26,287 nt of DNA, from IMG/VR virus record IMGVR_UViG_3300025687_000276, positions 1 through 26,287 of that record; one strand, written 5' to 3'. Shown one piece after another: positions 21,549 to 26,287 of the stretch (position 1 is its first letter; every line of letters begins with the position of its first letter). The position numbers and the translations under genes are program-made. The notes under the pieces were generated by a model. That model had not been told where the DNA came from, searched no databases, and saw nothing but the letters and a program-made list of their open reading frames with translations. The DNA is from a virus.

Positions 21549-21571
21549 AAAAAGGGGGCTATTAACCCCCT
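21549..21571 (-). terminator. Leftward intrinsic terminator upstream of the DNA polymerase segment
   Basis: AGGGGG (21571-21566 read leftward) pairs with CCCCCT (21558-21553) around TTAATAG, then TTTTT (21553-21549). It lies 8 bases after the stop of the 56-aa gene. Confidence 0.75.
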
Positions 21572-21578
21572 ATGTTAG

Positions 21579-21749
21579 TTATTGTTTATTTACCTTTACT
21601 ATTGTTTTTAACTTAAACTCAAGTTCTGGTAATAGTTTATTGGCTACTTTAGTAGCTTTTGCTCTTGCTTCTTCTACATTGTTGCCTTTAATAAAAAAGG
21701 TCAAAGATTCACCTTTTTCATTGATGAAGTTTACTCTATAGTTGTTCAT
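21579..21749 (-). CDS. Small hypothetical protein
   Basis: A 56-aa ORF (NNYRVNFINEKGESLTFFIK, VEEARAKATKVANKLLPE, FKLKTIVKVNKQ) with a strand-strand-helix-strand pattern. It starts at ATG 21749, overlapping the DUF3310 stop by 14 bases in another frame, and ends just before a terminator; both facts support a real gene at the end of a transcript. No function is known. Confidence 0.6.
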   Translation of the reverse strand: MNNYRVNFINEKGESLTFFIKGNNVEEARAKATKVANKLLPELEFKLKTIVKVNKQ

Positions 21750-22347
21750 CAATAAGCTCCTTTATTTTATTAATTTCTAAAGGACCATCGCTTAAGTGAC
21801 TAGCAATGAGAGCGTCTAAGTACCAACGGGCTTTTAAAAGTTCTTGAACAGGAGCATCTTTTTGACCAAGTCTGTCAAGATACTTTCTCATCTGTAGCTC
21901 TAACGCTGCTTGGAATTTCTCTTTGTCTCTGAAAGTTGGTAAATGTTGCATTGTTTCGATCCATTGCATCCCTAAGCAGTATGCTTTATAGTGGCTAGGA
22001 TTTACAGCTTTGTTTGCACCAATCCATTGTCTTGCTCTTCTCCTATTTTCTATCCATATTTGAAGATCTTCATCATTACCAAAAATATCTAGTAATATTT
22101 TATCTTTCCAGACAGTTATTGGAAAGTTCAGCTTATTAGAAGTGCTTAGCGTTTTAAGCTCTATTGATGTTGCTTTCTTCTTATCATTTGAGATATAAAC
22201 ATATACCCTTTTATCTTCTTTTTCAAGAATTTCTTCAAAGTTGTTTACATCATCTTTTGTCAACATTAATAAACTCTCGTTTATGTTGATTGATATCGAG
22301 TCAACACCAATTAAAGATGTTTTTAGATCATTAAGACTATAATACAT
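21736..22347 (-). CDS. DUF3310 protein (T7 gp1.7-like family)
   Basis: A 203-aa protein. The C-terminal part has the DUF3310 pattern: NPSHYKAYCLGMQWIETMQH, then FQAALELQMRKYLDRLGQK, then ELLKARWYLDALIA. T7 gp1.7, a member, is a nucleotide kinase acting on dGMP and dTMP, so a nucleotide-metabolism role is likely but not proven here. The N-terminal ~95 residues (SININESLLMLTKDDVNNFE, EDKRVYVYISNDKKK) are not recognised. ATG 22347 follows TAGGAG. It lies between SSB and DNA polymerase. Confidence 0.75.
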   Translation of the reverse strand: MYYSLNDLKTSLIGVDSISININESLLMLTKDDVNNFEEILEKEDKRVYVYISNDKKKATSIELKTLSTSNKLNFPITVWKDKILLDIFGNDEDLQIWIENRRRARQWIGANKAVNPSHYKAYCLGMQWIETMQHLPTFRDKEKFQAALELQMRKYLDRLGQKDAPVQELLKARWYLDALIASHLSDGPLEINKIKELIDEQL

Positions 22348-22358
22348 GTTTACTCCTA

Positions 22359-22868
22359 TTAATAAATATCATCAGCAGCATTAGCATCCTCTGCTTCAAA
22401 AGCAGCATCAGCTTCCTCAGCAGTACCTAAGATTTCGAACTCATCTTCTTCAGGAGCCTCGTAATGGACAAGGTCTACAACTTGAACTTTTCTTAATGTT
22501 ACTCCTTTTTTCTCATCCTTAGTCCAAAAAAGAACTGCTGCATTTATAATACTACCTACACCTAATGTAGCAGGGTTTAATGGTTTTGTGAATCTATCAA
22601 CTACTTCTGGTGGACTATTCTTTTCACCATTGTAGTTTGTTTCTTTTAAGGTTAAATTGAAAACCGTGAAAGGTTTGTTATTTTTAAGAATAAGCTCACC
22701 TTCTTTGTCTTCCCATTTCTTTGTTCTTATTTCATACTCTTTTAATTTAGCAATAATTTCTGGGTCTTGTGTAGCACATTGTACATTCCATTTAAAGTTT
22801 TTGTCACCTTTATAGTCTCTCGCTTTAGCCAAAGACGGGAATACAACTGTCAAATTTTTCAAGATCAT
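22359..22868 (-). CDS. Single-stranded DNA-binding protein (T7 gp2.5-like)
   Basis: A 169-aa protein with an OB-fold-like core opening LKNLTVVFPSLAKARDYKGD and containing KFTKP-like DRFTKPLNPATLGVG. It has a strongly acidic tail (PEEDEFEILGTAEEADAAFE onward) that ends DDIY. T7 gp2.5 likewise ends in an acidic tail with a terminal aromatic residue, through which it binds polymerase and helicase. It coats single strands and promotes annealing. ATG 22868 follows AAAGGT. The ~75 bases upstream hold an imperfect CTCT/AGAG hairpin but no clear terminator. Confidence 0.85.
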   Translation of the reverse strand: MILKNLTVVFPSLAKARDYKGDKNFKWNVQCATQDPEIIAKLKEYEIRTKKWEDKEGELILKNNKPFTVFNLTLKETNYNGEKNSPPEVVDRFTKPLNPATLGVGSIINAAVLFWTKDEKKGVTLRKVQVVDLVHYEAPEEDEFEILGTAEEADAAFEAEDANAADDIY

Positions 22869-22943
22869 TTTGTTACCTTTAGTTTTTTAGTTAGTGGATC
22901 ATTAAAAACGAGGGTTACTCTTAGAGAGAACTTTCAAACTATA

Positions 22944-23144
22944 TCAGCTTTTTCCGAAAATCTCTTCAAACTCATTTCCGATCAAACCAGAAATGATAAA
23001 CTCTCTTTCTTCAGCTGTTAACTCTGGTGCTACCTTTTGAATTAAAGCACCGTTCTGCCAATCTAAATAAGCTTGCTTAGAGATGTTTATTTCCATCTCT
23101 CGTATCTCATTTGGATTGAAAGGGTTTTCTCTTTTAACTATCAT
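22944..23144 (-). CDS. Small conserved-looking phage protein
   Basis: A 66-aa protein starting MIVKRENPFNPNEIR at ATG 23144, one base beyond the previous stop, with GGGGA upstream; the in-frame ATG at 23165 lies inside the upstream gene and is rejected. The pattern NPF...REMEI, then YLDWQNGALIQKVAPELTAE, then REFIISG and EEIFG is one I recall from many small phage proteins annotated only as hypothetical. Function unknown. Confidence 0.65.
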   Translation of the reverse strand: MIVKRENPFNPNEIREMEINISKQAYLDWQNGALIQKVAPELTAEEREFIISGLIGNEFEEIFGKS

Positions 23145-23145
23145 T

Positions 23146-23499
23146 TTATTTCCCCAACACTTCATTGTATATAGAAATTATAGTATCATGGATGTAGTAT
23201 ATATTTCCTCCTGCATCGTTTGTTATCATTGATAATACCCAATAATCTTTATTGAGTCTGTCAAATATGTCAAAAGGTTCAGTATTAAACTTTTCAAACA
23301 TATTATATTCAGTATCATCCTTAAAATCATAATATGAGATTTCTTTTAAGTCTTCTACTGATTCAACAATATACAAATAACCACCAATGAAATACCTAAG
23401 ATCTTGTTCTTCTGTTTCTTCATCAATCAAGATATTTGTTACTGTTTGGTCTTTAAAGCCACTATTTAAATAATCTTCCTTAGTCTTTAATTCTATCAT
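23146..23499 (-). CDS. Hypothetical protein
   Basis: A 117-aa acidic protein (TNILIDEETEEQDLRYFIGG, YLYIVESVEDLKEISYYDF) with a C-terminal YWVLSMITNDAGGNIYYI, a stretch that recalls uncharacterised phage proteins. ATG 23499 follows GAGGTTTTAA and overlaps the previous gene by 20 bases. No motif indicates a function. Confidence 0.6.
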   Translation of the reverse strand: MIELKTKEDYLNSGFKDQTVTNILIDEETEEQDLRYFIGGYLYIVESVEDLKEISYYDFKDDTEYNMFEKFNTEPFDIFDRLNKDYWVLSMITNDAGGNIYYIHDTIISIYNEVLGK

Positions 23500-23695
23500 T
23501 TAAAACCTCTTCAATATATTTTAATTTTTCAACATCAAATGTTATTCTAGGAACAAAGCCTAAAACCTTACCTACAGCAAAAGGAACATCTCCTGCTACG
23601 TTGCAAAGTACAATATCATCTTTTTTGACAACCATACCTTCTGGTATCCCAAAGGTGTACTTTTTAAAACTTATTTCGATTACAGCATACGCCAT
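23480..23695 (-). CDS. Hypothetical small beta protein following RNA polymerase
   Basis: A 71-aa protein whose core FGIPEGMVVKKDDIVLCNVA, then FAVGKVLGFVP, resembles the small beta barrel at the N-terminus of PriA-type primosome proteins. This is a resemblance of pattern only. A C-terminal helix follows (DVEKLKYIEEVLNDRIKD). ATG 23695 follows TAGGAG. It is the first gene after RNA polymerase, where T7-like phages often encode host-takeover proteins, but no specific role is supported. Confidence 0.55.
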   Translation of the reverse strand: MAYAVIEISFKKYTFGIPEGMVVKKDDIVLCNVAGDVPFAVGKVLGFVPRITFDVEKLKYIEEVLNDRIKD

Positions 23696-23714
23696 GTTTT
23701 TCTCCTATCAACGT

Positions 23715-25895
23715 TTATGAAAAAGCATATTCGCTATTTAAAATCTCTTTCAAGTCTAGTGTCCCAATATCATCATATGAAGCTTCCATGTCATTTAGTA
23801 GACTTTCCAGAGGGTTAGTAGCATATAAAGCTACGAAAGACTCTCTTACTATTCTATATAGTTCATCCATATCTCCTAATAAAGCACCATACGAATCGTG
23901 TACAGTGGTTATGTTAAAGTCAGCCATAACAGTAGCTAACATTAAGTGTGCTGCATCCAATGAATGAATAGCATTAGGACTTGCACCCAACTTTTGCTTT
24001 CTAGGATTTTCTTGTTTATCTTCAATAAAACAAACAGACAAATCTAGCGTATTTCTGAAATAACCGCCAGACAATCTTGGACCTTCTGGTGGCCCATATT
24101 GTACTCTTACTTTTTTTACTTTCCCTGTAAAGTAGTGTTGGTATACTGGAAAGTTAGTAGCTTTAATTACCCAATTAAGCCTTTCTTTCTTCTTCCCAGC
24201 AGCTGCTCCTGCAGCTTCAAAGACTCTTAAGAGTTGCATAGGTCTTTTTAAAGACTCACCACAACCCTCATAAATAAGTCTTCCCATATAAACACCCCAT
24301 TTTCTTTCCATAGATTTTAAGATCTCAATACCGTGTTTTTTGGCGTCTTCAATAACTTGAGTACCTAAGCCGTATTTAGTTCCGCCATAGGGTAGTGTCA
24401 TTACTCCTCTTTTAACAACTTTCCTTCTATCCTCTTTTTTAATTCTGTTCCAAAAGACAGAACAACTTTTCTCTAATGATTCTTTGTCAGCTAGTAACTC
24501 TCCTAATTCTTCTGATAAAGGTTTTAATGCTGTTTTTGCAGTAACAGCCATTGTCTCTCTGAGTTCTATTATTTTATCAACATATTCCTCAAGCTCTTTT
24601 GATTTAACATCGTTATAATCCTTTTCAACATGCTTCCATACGGTTTCTGCAACTGTTAAGTATAAGTCTCCTGGCAGATCTGTTGGTACTAAGTTTACTA
24701 AAGGAGCTGTTACTTCATCCTTTGCTAAAGCTGCTAAGTGTTGAGATCCATTTGTTGTTCCATCTATAAAACAATCAATAGAACTAGAATAAGTGTAAGG
24801 GTTTCTTAACTTATGAGCTTTGCTAAGTTCTAAGACATTAGCTATAAATTGCCAAGGCTTATCTGCAAACATCCATCCTTGGTTTGCTTTAGGATTATCA
24901 GCATATGATAATATTATTTCTAAATTATCTTGAACCCAATCATACCTCCCTTGCAGAGGCATTTTATCTGTCTTTAGACCTGTAGCAACATCTAGTTTTG
25001 CCCAGTTGTTTGCTATTGCTACACACAACCAAAAATAACCAGATTTACCGATCACTTTGCTTTCAGCTCTTAATAACAGACCTTTCGCATTATCGCTTCC
25101 TTGCTCATTTAGATATGCTGTCGCATTATACTTACGTCCTCTGAAATCATAATAATAGAAATGATAGAAAGTTTTGTCTAATACTTTCTTTGCCATTATT
25201 AATATTGTATCAGCCTCTCTGAGCTTTGACTTCTTAGCTTCTGGATTATGCTGACCCCATATAGAGTCAAATGCTGGAGCTTTATACTTAAGACACCATT
25301 TTTGAATTTCATACACCTCTTTGTTTATTCTCCATCCTTGTCTTTGAGCTCTGTTTAATGTCTCAAATAATATAGGATGTGTTTCTTTTTTGATCTTTCT
25401 AAGTTCAGGAGCAAACGATTTTATCATTGTCTTTTGCTCATTCTGAAAAGATTCCCAATCAGGGTATTGATCTTCATTAGGTGTCCTATCTGTTTGAGAT
25501 CTTTTTATTTTCTCAAACATTTTACAAAGCAGGTCATTGTTAGTAACTTCTACTTGATACTGCTTTTTGTTTTTAGCAGTATCCTCTAGTGTTACCGATA
25601 TTATATCCCACAACTCGTAGGAATACAACATAAATGCACCAGTCTTTACAGCTAATGCGCTATCTGTTTTTAGTTTATTTGCCTCTCTTATAGCATGGCC
25701 GATTGTGGCAGCTAATATTGTGAACTCAGTAGGTTTTGTAAAACCTCTGTCTCTTGTAAACAGAAACAGAGTTTCAGTGCAGATATCTACTGCTTCTGGT
25801 AGGGATGTTTTTGTTAAAAACCTTATAGGGTTTTGTGGAGCTAGTTCTAGGTCTATACGAGCCAGTATAGATTCTAATATTGCTTTATTATTCAT
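23715..25895 (-). CDS. Single-subunit DNA-dependent RNA polymerase (T7-like)
   Basis: A 726-aa polymerase that would transcribe phage genes from phage promoters. Motif A is CFIDGTTNGSQH (Asp378; T7 Asp537). Motif B is RRKVVKRGVMTLPYGGTKYG (Lys495, Tyr503; T7 Lys631, Tyr639). Motif C lies in IHSLDAAHL and TVHDSYG (Asp667; T7 Asp812). It ends EYAFS, like T7's FAFA foot. It is ~160 residues shorter than T7's 883, mostly at the N-terminus, where T7 binds the promoter AT-rich region and opens DNA, so promoter recognition may differ. ATG 25895 has no Shine-Dalgarno; an eight-T tract lies just upstream. The next Met is at residue 89, so this start is retained. Confidence 0.95.
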   Translation of the reverse strand: MNNKAILESILARIDLELAPQNPIRFLTKTSLPEAVDICTETLFLFTRDRGFTKPTEFTILAATIGHAIREANKLKTDSALAVKTGAFMLYSYELWDIISVTLEDTAKNKKQYQVEVTNNDLLCKMFEKIKRSQTDRTPNEDQYPDWESFQNEQKTMIKSFAPELRKIKKETHPILFETLNRAQRQGWRINKEVYEIQKWCLKYKAPAFDSIWGQHNPEAKKSKLREADTILIMAKKVLDKTFYHFYYYDFRGRKYNATAYLNEQGSDNAKGLLLRAESKVIGKSGYFWLCVAIANNWAKLDVATGLKTDKMPLQGRYDWVQDNLEIILSYADNPKANQGWMFADKPWQFIANVLELSKAHKLRNPYTYSSSIDCFIDGTTNGSQHLAALAKDEVTAPLVNLVPTDLPGDLYLTVAETVWKHVEKDYNDVKSKELEEYVDKIIELRETMAVTAKTALKPLSEELGELLADKESLEKSCSVFWNRIKKEDRRKVVKRGVMTLPYGGTKYGLGTQVIEDAKKHGIEILKSMERKWGVYMGRLIYEGCGESLKRPMQLLRVFEAAGAAAGKKKERLNWVIKATNFPVYQHYFTGKVKKVRVQYGPPEGPRLSGGYFRNTLDLSVCFIEDKQENPRKQKLGASPNAIHSLDAAHLMLATVMADFNITTVHDSYGALLGDMDELYRIVRESFVALYATNPLESLLNDMEASYDDIGTLDLKEILNSEYAFS

Positions 25896-25922
25896 AATGA
25901 AAAAAAAGTTAAACGAAAATGC

Positions 25923-26018
25923 CTACCTACCCCTAAGGGTAGGTTTATTTCTCAGTAATAATTTATTAAGCTTCTTTAAATAATAAGAAGGCCTTGTGCC
26001 GCTTAATACATTACTCAT
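25923..26018 (-). CDS. Possible 31-aa leader micro-ORF upstream of RNA polymerase
   Basis: ATG 26018 opens 31 codons (MSNVLSGTRPSYYLKKLN and on to a basic end, TLRGR). It starts 6 bases after the stop of the 42-codon ORF, with TTAGG as a weak ribosome site. The stop lies at the base of the hairpin at 25926-25943. The product would be strongly basic. Position and spacing suggest a leader peptide or small early protein, but a chance ORF is possible at this length. Confidence 0.35.
   Translation of the reverse strand: MSNVLSGTRPSYYLKKLNKLLLRNKPTLRGR
25926..25943. other. CCTACCC hairpin in the RNA polymerase leader
   Basis: CCTACCC and GGGTAGG form a perfect 7-bp stem with a 4-base loop, 31 bases upstream of the polymerase start. 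Reading leftward, the T8 tract lies about 20 bases beyond the stem, too far for a standard terminator. Reading rightward, TTTATTT follows directly, so it could end antisense transcripts. It shares its core with the hairpins at 5135-5166 and 26186-26207. Confidence 0.55.
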
Positions 26019-26024
26019 TCTAGC

Positions 26025-26153
26025 CTAAATGTCTAGTATATTGTTTAGAGACAACAACAACCCTAACACAAGTATTAAATAAATGGTGTTAATGACTGCT
26101 GATTTGATTATTGAGAAAATAATGTATACTAAAAATTTTAATTTCCAGATCAT
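26025..26153 (-). CDS. Possible 42-aa membrane micro-protein upstream of RNA polymerase
   Basis: ATG 26153 opens 42 codons with two hydrophobic stretches (FLVYIIFSIIKSAVINTI, YLILVLGLLLSL), which could be one or two membrane spans. It lies downstream of a strong terminator and upstream of the polymerase, so it would be in the first transcript of this segment. Its start region (TTGAGAAATAATG) is one arm of an inverted repeat whose other arm is inside the gene. AT-rich DNA makes hydrophobic ORFs by chance, so support is moderate. Confidence 0.4.
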   Translation of the reverse strand: MIWKLKFLVYIIFSIIKSAVINTIYLILVLGLLLSLNNILDI

Positions 26154-26163
26154 TATTTCTCAA
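26111..26163. repeat. Inverted repeat covering a start codon
   Basis: TTGAGAAAATAATG (26111-26124) and CATTATTTCTCAA (26151-26163) are inverted copies that differ by one A and are separated by 26 bases, which themselves contain AAAATTTT. In the leftward RNA the stem would cover the ribosome site and ATG of the 42-codon ORF. In DNA it could be an operator or origin element. Confidence 0.6.
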
Positions 26164-26176
26164 AAAAAAGAGGATT

Positions 26177-26207
26177 AAAAAACTGAACCTACCCCGAAGG
26201 GTAGGTT
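26177..26207 (-). terminator. Leftward intrinsic terminator upstream of the RNA polymerase segment
   Basis: Read leftward, AACCTACCC and GGGTAGGTT form a 9-bp perfect stem around a UUCG tetraloop (26186-26207), followed by CAG and TTTTTT (26182-26177). It ends the transcript of the partial gene at the window edge. Confidence 0.85.
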
Positions 26208-26214
26208 TAACTGT

Positions 26215-26287
26215 CTATAAAGCTTTAAGCCGACGATCTATATCGTCTAGCTGAAATTTTAGTAATTTTAATTCTACTAATACTGCA
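26215..26287 (-). CDS. C-terminal end of an unidentified gene (partial)
   Basis: The minus-strand frame is open from the window edge for 24 codons and stops at TAG 26217-26215, just before the terminator. The visible end (VELKLLKFQLDDIDRRLKAL) has heptad spacing of leucines, like a coiled coil. The terminator directly after the stop supports a real gene; nothing can be said of its function. Confidence 0.5.
   Translation of the reverse strand, partial: AVLVELKLLKFQLDDIDRRLKAL

Noticed and set aside
25981-26160. Sigma70 promoter for the RNA polymerase transcript
   Set aside because: TATACT- and TATACA-like -10 boxes exist on the leftward strand, but none has a convincing -35 at 16-18 bases.

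Overview
The window is part of the genome of a tailed double-stranded DNA virus, most likely a lytic, T7-like podovirus of a Gram-negative bacterium. The evidence is a single-subunit T7-type RNA polymerase together with a T7-style replication set: a gp2.5-like single-strand binding protein, a gp4-like primase-helicase, a family A DNA polymerase, a gp6-like 5'-3' exonuclease, an ATP-dependent ligase and a DUF3310 (gp1.7-like) protein. The DNA is AT-rich (roughly one third G+C in most genes) and tightly packed, with many start/stop overlaps and small genes. I see no integrase, repressor, tRNA, rRNA or CRISPR array. Host identity cannot be read from the sequence; the nuclease and RNR repertoire fits aquatic phages, but that is inference.

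Layout. Positions 1-4894 read rightward: the end of a collagen-like tail fibre gene, a four-domain tail protein that is compositionally unlike its surroundings, a probable tail-fibre accessory protein, then a lysis cassette (M15A peptidase endolysin, 3-TM holin, one unknown). Positions 5170-26287 read leftward as one long replication and early block. In order of transcription: a partial gene, a terminator, two micro-ORFs, RNA polymerase, three small genes, SSB, the DUF3310 protein, small genes, DNA polymerase, more small genes including a MazG-like protein, exonuclease, a GIY-YIG-like nuclease, a small membrane protein, the intein-containing primase-helicase, class II (B12-dependent) ribonucleotide reductase, DNA ligase, a nucleotidyltransferase-like protein, a DnaQ-like protein, then an accessory tail of mostly unknown genes. 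That tail contains a second (M15C-like) peptidase, a hexapeptide-repeat protein and a GHKL-like ATPase. The two blocks converge at 4895-5169, which holds a GC-rich patch, a 29-base A tract and a leftward terminator.

How the genes fit together. RNA polymerase, the first large gene of the leftward block, would transcribe phage genes. SSB, helicase, polymerase, exonuclease, ligase and the GIY-YIG-like nuclease would copy, process and recombine the genome. RNR, the MazG-like protein and the DUF3310 protein would feed or clean nucleotide pools. The holin and endolysin release progeny.

The most interesting points are: a GHKL ATPase whose motif order looks circularly permuted and which carries a degenerate zincin-like C-terminus; an intein inside the helicase P-loop whose homing nuclease looks damaged; a small domain present both alone and fused to the second M15 peptidase; two approximately 48% G+C noncoding patches of possibly host origin; a T7-like promoter core pointing against the leftward genes; and a start-codon-sequestering inverted repeat in front of a micro-ORF upstream of the RNA polymerase gene.
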